From positions 2,356,001 to 2,420,000 of the forward strand of contig WJXW01000003.1 of assembly GCA_015832175.1 (NCBI GenBank): a stretch of DNA of 64,000 bases, read 5' to 3'. Position 1 is the first letter of the stretch. Every line of letters starts with the position of its first letter. The position numbers and the translations under genes were made by a program. Below are positions 1 through 11,710 of the stretch, in pieces. Origin of the DNA: Paraphaeosphaeria minitans. Lineage: Eukaryota; Ascomycota; Dothideomycetes; Pleosporales; Didymosphaeriaceae. The notes beneath the pieces are model-generated. The model made no database searches. It saw nothing but the letters and a program-made list of their open reading frames with translations, and was not told where the DNA came from.

Positions 1-130
1 TGCTAAGAGGCTTATTTCTTTTGTATATAGTCTGCCCTTTTAGCATCCTTTCCTACAATTAGCTATTTATATTCTTTATAACTCTGCTCCTAAATATCCT
101 GTAATAGTTCGAGCCCTTTTTACTATAACA
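1..130 (+). repeat. Partial 5' LTR of copia element B
   Basis: The sequence matches the last two thirds of the 195-base LTR at 20791-20985 and ends at the same ...AACA. The LTR's beginning lies upstream of the window. Confidence 0.8.
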
Positions 131-2078
131 GTTATAAGCCTAGCGCTTAGAACATAGGATAATTCTCCCTACCTACTTAGCAACGCTTAAATTATTATAC
201 AACACTCTATTTAAAACCTTTCTATGATACAACCCCTCTATTTTTAATTACAAAAATTATTAAAATAGCAGAAGTACAGCTTATTAATCGCGCTAGCTAG
301 CCCTACTAGTTTGTCTAGCTTTAATTCTAAGTAAACTTAAAAGGAATCTAGAACTAAATTAACCTAGAGGCGATTAACGCTCTAGTAATTAATTACGTAA
401 AGCTAGAACAACCTCTACTCCTATAGAAACTATTACTAATTATAGATACAGCCTCTATAGCGAGTATTTAATTATACAAAGCAGAGCTTACTAAGTATAA
501 AATAGATAAGGAGAGCTTTCCTTTACAAATAGCAGAATACAGAGTAGTAGTTTTAGACTAGCAAGCAGACTATACTAAGATATAGAATCTCTAGACTTAG
601 GTAAACGCTATAGTATCGCCTAATCTGCTTGCTCCTACCATAATTACTCTAGTTAATATACGCTATACTACGCTTTAGTCCCTAATTTAACTCTTAAAGG
701 AAGATCTCGCACTAAATAAAGGAGTTATATAGAATAATGTTTAAGCTTTATACTACGCTTATTTTAAGAAGGCCAAGTAGGTAAGATAAAGTCCTAAGGC
801 CTAGTTTAAAGAGTGGTAGCTCCTCTATTAAAAAGTAAAAACCTACTTAGTTAGCGAAATTAGCAGACTACTTACTACCTAAGATTTCCTAGATGTAATC
901 ACCGCGCGTATAGTACTAGATTAGGCCTAATTAATAAACTAATAGCTAATCTAGGATAAGACGCTAGGACAGAATTAGATTACGCTAGACAATCTAGGGA
1001 AGGTATTTTTAGCGCTTATCTAGGAGTATTTAATATAATCTAGTTCTAATAAAACAAGTAGGGTATTCGCTACTTTTAATAGATTATTAAGACAATCTAC
1101 TAACTCTAATAGTTCTAGTTTATCTAATTAGATAAAGAAATAACTAAACTGTCCCTATAAGCCCTATACTTATAAGTAGAAACTAATAGAGTGCTAAAGA
1201 CTTTAAACCGCGATAGCTAAATTACCCTAGGATAGAATATTATTATTTAATCTTACTAATAAAGAAAAATTAGAGATTCTTAATTAACTTAAGTAGCCTA
1301 AGTAGTTAAACCTTTGTAATGCGATCTCAAAGGCAGAATAGAATAAGAAACAATTCTCCACTAAGACTATTAAGTATCCTAGTAGTATTACTGCTGCTCT
1401 ACTAAACCTATTTAATCTGTCTACAGATAATAGAGCATTAGGTGTCTACTCTACTCTACATTCTAACGCTTATCCTCTGTTAGAATATATAATACTAGAC
1501 AGTGCTGTAGTAGTTTACCTAGTTAATAATTGCAAAAGACTTATTCCTAGAACGTTTTAATTATTAAACAAGAGTATAGAGGTAGGTACACAAAGCCTCC
1601 TAATCTTAGGAATTAGTAATAGACTAATTAAGAACGCTTTGCATAGGAAAAATAAGAAATTTATAGAAGATCTACTGCTTTAAGGAGTAAGAGTAGTAGA
1701 AGGCTTTTATGTAAATATTGTATTAGAAGCTCTTTTAAAGAAAGCAAAGATTTAGTACCTTAGTTTAGATTACACTCTTAGGATTAGAAGCCTAGAATAA
1801 AGTGTTATCTTAGTAGACCTAAGATACGAGTATAACTTTACTTTTCTATAATATAAGCTAATCTACTCTTATCTAACTATTATAAGTGTAACTACTAAAG
1901 GATTATCCTAGGTTAATATTAAGAGATTAGATTCTAAGGACCTCTAGTACCTTTAAGTATGGCATGTAGGAAGTAGAGCCCTATAAGCTCTAGTAACTAC
2001 AGCCTAAGGTGTAAAGATTACTAGAATGTTAAGAAAGGATTGTGAGCACTATACTACTACACACGCAATCTAGGTAAT
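1..2078 (+). mobile_element. Ty1/copia element B, 5' part (RIP-degenerate)
   Basis: This is the left half of a copia element whose right half lies at 18769-20985. It begins inside the 5' LTR (1-130) and continues through a primer-site-like stretch, gag and the start of integrase. It matches the reverse complement of the complete copy at 11516-18768 as far as about base 16632 of that copy. All frames are broken by TAA/TAG, as RIP of CAA/CAG/TGG codons would cause. It stops at 2079, where a gypsy LTR begins. About 2.2 kb of B (rest of integrase and first half of RT) is missing between its two halves. It is not functional. Confidence 0.8.
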
Positions 2079-2492
2079 TGTTAAATCCAAGAGGGTAGCT
2101 AGTCCTAAAGGATTAAGGTTGGTTCTTAGGCAGGAGTACTTATAGAAGGTAGAAGGTCTTGTTAATACAATAGTATCTTGCGAAGTGTAATAAGTTAACA
2201 ATTTAGTCTGCAAGAATCTAAACGATAGATTAATAAACAGATTAAATACAAGTATAGAGAGCCTATCCTTGCGTTCCTATATACTTTAAGCGATTAGTAG
2301 ACTAATCGCTCTAATTAAACTAATTAAGCACTAATTAGTTACTTAGTATATTAAGTGCTTAGTCTAATTAGTTGTCTTGGCGCTCTAATCACACTAATTA
2401 GATTATATAACCTTTTGTGCCGTGTCACTCAAATAATAAATATAAATATATATAAAGATCCTAGGAGGCCTAGCCTTTAGATCTTAACATTA
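2079..2492 (-). repeat. 3' LTR of gypsy copy 1' (414 bases)
   Basis: The outer edge starts TGTTAAATC and the inner edge is TAACATTA next to a pyrimidine run, which is the polypurine tract on the element strand. It has the same length and boundaries as the LTR at 26168-26581. It shares its outer half, but not its inner half (U3), with the LTRs of the gypsy copy at 29781-39513. Confidence 0.8.
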
Positions 2493-2596
2493 TCTCCCTT
2501 CTTGCTAGGATTTATCCTTAAATTATGTAACTATCTTGTGCCTAGTTATAACTAGAGCTTACCCCACGTTATAAGTAGCGTTAGCTTACTTATATT

Positions 2597-3253
2597 ATGC
2601 CCTAATAACCTTCTAAGTCTAGCACTACTTATTACTATTACCTAACTAATTTTATTAACTCCTTTAGCGAAGTTATAGTTAAGAAATACTTAACATATAT
2701 AAAATATAACTGTGTTTATAAAGTTTATATTTAGTCTAGAAGATGTAGAGAATATATTTATTAAAGTTAATATTGCGATGTGCGTGTTTTAGAGTCTAAG
2801 TTTAAGCGTTTATTAGCGGAGAAAGAGAAATTGCGTGTATAGATAAAAAAGTTAAAAGAAACACAGGAGGCTGCGTTTAAGGCCTATAAGGAGGCGTTAG
2901 AGAAATTATAGGTTATATACGTATACAAAGATTAGTTATGTTAGTAACTAGACTTACTAGATAAGCGTGCTAAAGATATAATAGCAGTTAAGGAGAAGAA
3001 TATTAAGGAGGCTAAATCTTATAAAGCTGTTAATCTAGTGGTTAATAAGACTCCTTTAGGTCCCTTCTTATCCCCTGCGACATAGAGCGCTTTTAAGGAT
3101 TTCCTATTAGAATTCTAGAATAATCTAGTGCCTTTACTATCTTAGGTATAAATGTTATTATACTGTATAGGTTATTAGTAGAATTCTTTAATCTTTTATT
3201 AACAGTTTCCTAGGTAGTTCTCTAGTTCCTAGGTGTTTTTACTGTGTAGGTAA
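2597..3253 (+). pseudogene. Antisense frame of gypsy copy 1' (Cys motif plus coiled coil)
   Basis: This frame of 219 codons runs opposite to the gypsy pol. It starts with ATG next to the LTR and ends overlapping the chromodomain region by roughly 80-100 bases. If RIP-type stops are read as Gln or Trp it gives a Ser/Thr/Tyr-rich start, a Cys cluster that begins CVYKV and ends in CD, then a long Lys/Glu-rich heptad region (residues about 70-150) typical of coiled coils. The copy at 26688-27344 has exactly the same length with no frameshift. The architecture resembles multicopy fungal hypothetical proteins; no function is assigned. It is inactivated by stops. Confidence 0.55.
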
Positions 3254-3814
3254 CCTTTCTACTTAATAAGGTATATATTACTATACTAATTATATTCTAG
3301 AATTCTTTTAACCTTAAATTCATTTTCTTCCTTAGTTCTGTGGTAGAAGGCGGTTCCAACTAGTGTATTAGGGTCTACTAGTTCTAGTAGTAATACGTGG
3401 AATACTAGGTGTATCTTTGTATCTAGCAGTAGTTCTAACTTATAGTTTACTAGTAATATTTACTTAGAAATATAAAATAGTCTAACCTTAATATAATCTA
3501 GTTTCTTGTGTTTTTTCTTCTAAGTTTAAAGGTTCTTTGTAAGTAGATATACTTTATCCCCCTTCTTTAGCTAAGGTGCTATTTTTTGTTTTTAATTTTA
3601 GTATAAGATTAATTACTACTAAGCTTTCTTAAGATTCTTTTAGAGTTGTTAGTGTATTTTCTTTATATTTTCTACTATATCTATGGCTTCTTTTGCTTTA
3701 ATTATCGTAGGAAATTATTAGTTAAAGAGATGTGGGTGTCTTCTATAGTTTACATAGAATAGTGTATATCCTAATACTACTAATACTTTGTTATTATAGG
3801 CCAACTATACTATA

Positions 3815-4052
3815 TGTCTGTACAGTTTATTGTATAAGTAGCACTAGGTGAAGTGGGGGCCTACCTACCTATAGGGACCCGCACAAGGACCCACTACTTA
3901 GGTTAGCGCTAAGAGGCAGAGACTTTATAAAGCCCTTAGTGCCCCTTTATACGATAGACTAGACGTAATTAATTAAACCTACTTCTCACCCTTTACACGA
4001 TAGTATACTATTAACCCTTAAATACTTAATTATAGATTAAGCCAAACCAACA
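3815..4052 (+). repeat. 5' LTR of copia C (238 bases)
   Basis: It starts TGTCTGTACAG and ends CCAACA. It differs from its partner at 10771-11008 mostly by C/T and G/A changes, as expected of RIP. Confidence 0.9.
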
Positions 4053-7000
4053 CTAATTAGTAGTTAATTCTAATTAACTATAAACTAGTAAGGTTTAAAG
4101 ACGGAGCGCCCTATAAGCTAGATATGTAGGCTCTGTATTGTTATCTTTACTAGAGATCGAATTTTAGATTATATAATAAGTAGAAACAAAGTGCGCACAT
4201 TTGTAAAGAGTTGTATAATTTAGTCTAAGCTATTCTATAGAAAAGAAAGGAGATAATACCTTTACTAGAGATTAAATTTTAGATTATATAATAAGTAGAA
4301 ATAAAGCGCGCATATCTGTAAAGAGTTACACAATCTAGTCTAAGCTATTCTACAGAAAAGAAAGGAGATAGTAAGCACATTTATAACCCTAAAAAACACG
4401 TCGCACGATTAAACTAGCGATAACTAAACGCAGACACGTTGCATAACTAAGAAAGACAATAATAATATGGCCTTAAGACTAGGAGACTTCCTAGAGGAAC
4501 TATAACCTAAGGACGTCGCGCAATAATTAATACTACCTCCTTAGCAAGAAGATAAAGTAATATAGCTTTAATAAGTAGAGGAAGTAATAAATATTAAGGC
4601 TATTACCTTAAGAGGAGAGATCGCACAAAAGTACTAGATAGACAGAGTAGATCTACACAGCCACCTACACCCTTCTCTAAAATAGCTAAACACTTATACA
4701 GTGTATATAATTGCGTAATATCGCGTAAGTAGCCTTAAAAGTAAAGAAGTAATCTCTTCTTTTACTAAAGATTTTAATAACTAGAAGGAGAAAACCTTTA
4801 ATAAGATTAGTTATGTAGTAAGAAGAGAGCTTATTACTTTTCTTATAAAGGAAGGCTTTATTGCTACTAATTCTATAATAAAGGACACCTATATAAAGAA
4901 ACTCTTTAAACTATTATAGCTTAACTATAAGCTATAGACTCTTCGTATAATAACGCTATAACTACAACCTAAACTGCTTTACACAATCTTAATAATGCAA
5001 CCTACACTATTTATAGGTAATACATATATATATAGAGCACAGCTGGGGCCTATCCCTATACGTGCGAGGACAGAGACACTATATATAGAGCCACACTAGT
5101 AGCAGCAGCCTAAAACCTAGACTGCTTTTGCCTAATAAACTACATTGTACGAAGAGGCTAGACACTCCTAGTCTCCTTAATAACTAGGAGATTATGCTTA
5201 TATCTAGCTAAACAAGATTATTCTCTTTTAGAAGGCTTAGAGTAAAGAGAATAACTATACTAGTAGGCTGTATAATATCTTAGTAGATAAGGTAAAAGTC
5301 TTTAGAGAACTATGCTATAGGCTAGGCATACTATAGAACTAGTATATAAACATCTTCCTAGGAATCCTTTCTAATCGTGCGAGTACCTACTACCTATATA
5401 ATATTAGACTAGGACTTCTATAGGATGAATTATACGACAGACTAAACAGGCACTTTAACACTAGTGTTAATTATAATTAGTACTAAACAGACTAGACCAC
5501 TCTTACCTTTAAACGCTATAAAAGGGATAATCTAGCTACTATATCGCACGAGGCCCTAGAAGTAATAATTAATAAGCTTACCTTAGCCTAAAGAGCTCTT
5601 AGACAAGGCTTTAGTAGTAAATTACAACTATATACTACTATTATATAAGTATACTGCAGCTATTCTAACCTTAAATAAGCTATATTTAATTCTAAAAATA
5701 TAGTAAAAGGCTTACTTAGCGACCTTTATACGTTACTCTAAGTTACTAAAGATAGGAAGAAGTTACAGTTCCTTTAAGATAGTAAAGAGGTGTACTACAC
5801 TAATTAATAATATAATAATCTTAATCGCATAAGAGGATCTAGCCCCTCTAGAGGCAGATTAACCTTTAGACTAAAACAAAGAGGTAACTTTAGAAGTTTA
5901 AGCTCTTATATAAAGTAGAAATACTTTATATACTATAAAGAAGGATACTAGTCTCCTAACTATCTACTAAGGGATACCTAGTAAGCTAGAAAGTAATACA
6001 TGTTATTATACGCTAACTTCTATAAATATAAACCCTCTACTATAGATGTACAAGTATACATCTTTAACTTTAAAGGAGAGCTAGAGGAAGAAGACTATCG
6101 CACGAAAAAGGAGGAAGATAAATAAGACTAATAAAGTAATAAAGAAGAAGTATAGAAGGCTACCTTATACTTTACTTCTACTACTTACCTTTATCGCACA
6201 ACTAGCGAAAACATCTAACATAGCAAGGATAATAAGAATACAGAGGAACCTACATAACTTTTCACTCTAGCTAGTTAGTATTATATAAAGTACTAAGGAG
6301 AACTCTAGAACATAGGCGCTATATAAGTGTCTATAGTAGGAAAGAACTAGCTTACTGCCTACTTACATAAAAACCTAACTACTAAAGTAGACTAGTTACT
6401 AGGATCTACTAATATTAGCTTTAGAGGATAGGGTTCCTAGACATCTCTAGGCACTATATAAATTACTAACTCTATAAGAATAGTAACCTACTATATCCTT
6501 AACTCCCTAATACTATTCCTGCTATCGCTAGCAGATGCTAACAGACTTAGGGCATACTTTAATAATATCCTAGATATTATTATACAAAGGGATAGTATAA
6601 CAGTCCTAGTTATATAAAAGTAGGGTCACTCCTTCTTTAACTTTAGTAATAAGGAATTAGCTCTCTTCTTTATAGAGACAGAACTCTAACGCCTATACTA
6701 CTATTTTAGACACCCCTAGACAGAAAGACTATATAAGCTTCTTACTTAGGTAGGGCATAAAGTAGAGAGCTCTATACTAGAAAAAGTAAGAAAGTTCTAT
6801 TACTACTACTAGTTATATAACTAAGCGCTAAGACGCTTTAAGTTCTCTATCTAAAATAACTTATATTTTAACTATAAGATTATTATTAATATTATATAAA
6901 TTAGTAAAAGAGATGTCCTGTATGTTATTAATATAGACACATCTTTTTAGGCAGCCTAATTCCTAAGATTAATAACTACACAAGACACCTAGGATACCTT

Positions 7001-10000
7001 CATAAGATACTAGATTAATATATACTAAGGCCTACTAGATTATATTATTTATAACCTAGGAACTAATTTTGCTTCTAATAAGTTTTAGAATTGTGCGAAG
7101 ATAGTTAGGGTAGAATATAGGCAAATACTAGTAGAGGCACACTAGGCTATAGGTAAGATTAAAAGAGTATATACACTACTACGCTAAGCGTACAATATCC
7201 TAAGAGCTAAGATTAATAGTTATATAAATAATAAGATAGTGCTATAGATAGTAGTAAAGGCACTAAATAACACAGCTAGGCCTAATAGTATAGTACCTAC
7301 CCTTCTAGTCTTTAGTGCCTACTTAAGAATTAATAAAGACTCTCTACCCTTACTAGAACTAATCGCCTAAGCTAATGCAGTTTAGAAAGTAATAAAAATA
7401 CTTAAAAAAGATAGAGCTAAAGTTAAAGTTACTTATGTAATTAACACTAGGAATAGCCTATTATTACACAGAACCCTTACACTCCCACTAGGCTCTAAAG
7501 TTATAGCCTAGAGAGAAAAGAAGGGATAGTAAAAACTATATAAGATTAAGAGTATTAAAAGAAGAGACATTATCCTAGAGCTTAAAAATAGACCTCTAAA
7601 ACTGCGCTATATATAGGTTAAACTATACTATTACGCAACTAAAGACAGTATATAGGAACTATAGGATATAAATACTCCTGTAGCTGCACGAATTAAAGCT
7701 CCAAAGCTAAGGCTAAGAGGAAGACCTAGAAAGGACCAAACTACTATAGTCGCACGATTAGGTGAAGCTTAACAAAGATTAGGAAGACTAAATACCTAGT
7801 TTATTACCTAAAAAGAAAAGGATAACTTTAAGCTTACACTAAAGCTTTATATAGACAGCGTTATTACTACACCTAGCTAGCCCTTTAAAGAATTAGATAT
7901 AGCAGAAATAAATACTCTTATTACTAATAGCACTTTTAAAATTTTATTATATAACCCTAATAAATAACCTAGCTATATCTTTAACCTACGTCTTGTACAA
8001 GAGATTAAAGGCAAGACAACCTAACTATATAAGAAATTAAGACTTGTCTTTGCTAGCTATTTAGATAAAGAAAAAGAGGAGATTCTTATATAATCCCCTA
8101 CTATCTAGTGTATAAGCTAGAAGTTACTATTAGCTCTTTCTACAACACTAATTTAGTTATACAATATATACATTAAGCTTAGGGACATTACTTAGGCCTA
8201 TATACAGTTTACTAATAAACTTCTTTATATATTATACGCCTAACTACTAGTAGAAATGCGCGATTTCTTCCTACTAAACACAATTCTATAAGTTATACGA
8301 CCTCTATATAGCGTAGTAGAATTAGGTCTCTACTAGTTTAAGACATACCACAACTACTATAAGGAGAAACTAAGGATGCATGTGTTAACGTACGACCTAT
8401 ACCTACTTATTATAGATAAGGGACTTAATATGTTTAGCATTACTAGACTCTAGACTAATGATACCCTTAGTGTGGTCACAGAAAGCTTTATATAATAAGA
8501 AAAAGAGTAGCTCTATGCTGCAAAGTTTTATACAAAGGACAAAAGCGTCTTAATATAAAATAGAGTAATTAAGTTTAATAGAGGTAAAATCCAACTTACT
8601 TAAGGTGTTGTTACCCTAGAATAGAAAGGATAGGCTAAAAGCCTTCGCATAATTAATCCCTAGGATAAAAACGCTACACACTAATATATTATATAATAAG
8701 TAAGAGGTGTATATATCTCTTTAGTTTGCTAACTAGAAGTAATATTTAACCTGTCTATTGCTACGTAAACAATAGTACTAATAGAAGAAGATATTAAGGC
8801 ACTAAATATGCGTTTGAACTAGCAAATTTAGAATATATAAAGAGGACTAAAATTTATTCCACTTAACCTAGGTCGCACGAAGCTATTTATCTTTATAGAT
8901 AGCTCTTTTGCTAATAATAGAGACCTAAGCTTACAGCTTAGCTTTATTATTATACTAGTAGGGGAACATCGCATAACAACTTAGAACTTTAAAATCTATA
9001 GCAACATTATCTACTAGAACTTAGTAAAGTGTAAAAGAGTAACTAGAAGTGTTCTAGTAAGCAAATTATATAGTTTAGTAGGTAGTTTTAATAATATAAT
9101 TACATTAAGCATAACACTCTAATATATTATATAAACACTTTAGATCCCCCTAATTCCTATTGTAGTCTATACTAACTTAAAATCCCTGTATAAATGCCTT
9201 ATACGACTAGGCACTACAAACAAAAAATACCTTATAATTAATATTATGTTAATTAGGGAGTTGTATAAAAAATAAGAAATTATAGAGATTAGGTAGATTA
9301 ATAGCAAAGATAATCCTGCTAATACTTATACAAAGAAAGCACCTAACTAGGCACTCTAAACACTAATTTTAATAAATAAACTACACATTACTATTAAGGC
9401 TTTAGTAGACAGAATTAACAAGGACTACACAATAGAGTAACTACTCTACTGCATAATATTTCTTTTGTTATTTCACTTACTATTTTAAAAAAAAAAAATT
9501 TTTTCTTTTCTTTTATCTAACTTGCTATAACTTCGCACAGACACATTTATTTTTAGGCTATATAAGCCCTACTACTAATTTAACATCATAGTTTTATTAT
9601 AAGAGAGGGAACATATTGTAGGAGATTGTATAAAAATATTAAAGAACATATTTTCTATATTAATAATTTAGATATCTTAAGACTAGGCCTACCTACCCCT
9701 TTGTGCGATAAAGACATTTACCCCCCCCTATGTATAACGCTTACAACGAGCACTATATAACTTCTACACATAGGCACTATATAATCTAGACTTATAATCT
9801 AGGATTGCACAATAATCTAGGAACACCTAATTACTAGTATTAGTAGTGCTGTATAAGTAAGCATAAGACTTATTTTAAACTTAGCTACGCGACTAGATAA
9901 GCACTACTTACTAATATTCCTTACGTTATATAATGTAAGCAGCCCACCGCTAGAGGTTTATACTAACTAGGATTTGCACAATAATGTCCTAGGAGGGCAT

Positions 10001-10770
10001 CTAGGCCACCCTAGCCTCTTCGTCCTACACCTATTAGTATTATATAATAAAAACAAAAATGCTCTAGAGGATTTATTATATATCCACCGCTAGGCTCTGC
10101 ATAAAGGCCCTTATACTAGGCGAACTAGTGGGGAGGTTAACCTAGATACACAATCTAGTCTAGCCTATAATAACTAGCACAAAGACACTAGCAGTAAAGG
10201 CACTAGCGCCTAACAGACTAATAGTATTATTAGCTATTATATAATAGCAAGTGTGTATATATATATATATATTTTATTAAAAATTAGCATTATATAAAAA
10301 AGCTATATATATTTACTAGTAATAGAGCACTAGCTACTAAACACTAGGACACTAAAAAGAATAAGGAAAGAAGGAAGGAAGGTATATATATATTAAAGTA
10401 GAATAAAGGAGAGAGGGTTTAGGGGAGCTAGGAGACATTCTTTTATACCTACTTACTAAGACCTAGCGCTAAGTATTATATTGCTTAACACTCTACCTTC
10501 TGTTTACGCACAAGGTATATGTCTAGAAAGAGCCTTATTATGTAATATAGCTCTACTACTATATAAGGGGGTAAAGTAAAAACTAAGCAGGTTAGCTATT
10601 ACTACTTATTTACACAAGAGTAAGTGTAAATAGAACCTCTACTATATAGTAACACTACACCTACCCTATAACCTATTCTAATAGGGGAAGGCTAACTGTA
10701 TAGATAGAGAAGGATAAGAAAGGGAAGCGTATAATAGACATAGGCTATTACATAAAAGAAAAGTTACTAG

Positions 10771-11008
10771 TGTCTATATAGTTTATTATATAAGTAGCAC
10801 TAAGTAAAGTGGGGGCCTACCTATCTATAGGGACCCGCATAAGGACCCACTACTTAGGTTAGCGCTAAGAGGCAGAGACTTTATAAAGCCCTTAGTGCCC
10901 CTTTATATAATAGACTAGACGTAATTAATTAAACCTACTTCTTACCTTTTGCATAATAGTATACTATTAACCCTTAAATGCTTAATTACAGATTAAGCCA
11001 AACCAATA
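10771..11008 (+). repeat. 3' LTR of copia C (238 bases)
   Basis: It starts TGTCTATATAG and ends CCAATA, the terminal CA having become TA. It is followed by the target duplication CTATA. Confidence 0.9.
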
Positions 11009-11515
11009 CTATAGGTAGTAATAAAACCTAGTTATTCTTCTAACTATTATAGTAGATGCGTAGGTACGTTTCTATAGTTTAGTTTGTACGTTCTATCTGT
11101 CTGTCTGTTTATAGATAGTAAGCTATTAATAGCTTTTATTTCGTTCTAAGTAGTGCTATAAGCGTTATCTAATAGTTTAACGTAAAGAGCTTATCTCTGT
11201 TACTAATAATTATTTTTAGGATTCTATAGTGTCTAACTAGTTAGTCTAGAATAAGAAAAGCGAGTTCCTTTACTATTATTCTTTTAAGATATAGAATAAG
11301 CTTAACATACTTAGTTAGTTAGTAGACTATTACTAATATGCTGTTGTATTTAATTCCTGTTATTAAATTCTTAGAGTTTAGAATTCCTATAACAAAATCT
11401 ATAGCGATGTCTTTCTATAGTGCTGTTAGTATTCTAATTGCTTACATCTCTCTATATTTAAGATATATACTATGTTTATTTCTCTAGCATTCTGCACATT
11501 TGCGGATGTAAGTTA
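11009..11515 (-). mobile_element. Gypsy copy 1', continuation (integrase)
   Basis: This minus-strand integrase sequence is collinear with about 27900-28405 of the related gypsy copy. It continues the gypsy sequence broken at 3814 after the CTATA target duplication. It ends abruptly where the LTR of copia A begins. Confidence 0.75.
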
Positions 11516-11710
11516 TGTTGTGGTAAAAAGGGCTTAAACTATTACAGGATATTTAGGAGCAGAGTTGTAAAGAATACAAAAAGCTAATTATAGGAAAGAA
11601 TGCTAAAAGGGCAGACTATATACAAAAGAAACGAGCCTCTTAGTAAGAATCCTGTGATATGAATTAGTAGATCTAGAAAGAATTACAGAAGTAAGTGTTT
11701 TACTTTAACA
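11516..11710 (-). repeat. 3' LTR of copia A (195 bases)
   Basis: On the plus strand it starts TGTTGTGGTAAA and ends TTTAACA. A C-rich run (the polypurine tract on the element strand) follows inside the element. Confidence 0.88.

Larger units (their letters stand above)
2079..3814 (-). mobile_element. Ty3/gypsy element (copy 1'), 3' part
   Basis: This is the 3' end of a gypsy element read on the minus strand. The outer part is the 3' LTR (2079-2492). Next comes an antisense frame (2597-3253), then the minus-strand chromodomain and the end of integrase (about 3170-3810). It is collinear with 26168-27904. It is interrupted by the copia element at 3815-11008 and resumes at 11009. It is heavily RIP-mutated. 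Confidence 0.8.
3815..11008 (+). mobile_element. Complete Ty1/copia retrotransposon C (7.2 kb), RIP-inactivated
   Basis: Both LTRs are present (3815-4052 and 10771-11008, 238 bases each), and both flanks carry the 5-base target duplication CTATA (3810-3814 and 11009-11013). The insertion splits the gypsy integrase. Reading past RIP stops, the order is gag (from ATG 4467 to about 6240), protease and integrase with a HHCC-type motif (about 6690-6870) followed by the core (about 6900-7700), RT (from about 7850), and RNase H (about 8870-9460, with a DSSFANN motif and the KCKRVTRSVL stretch). Integrase before RT makes it Ty1/copia. About 1.3 kb of untranslated sequence precedes the 3' LTR. Confidence 0.9.
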
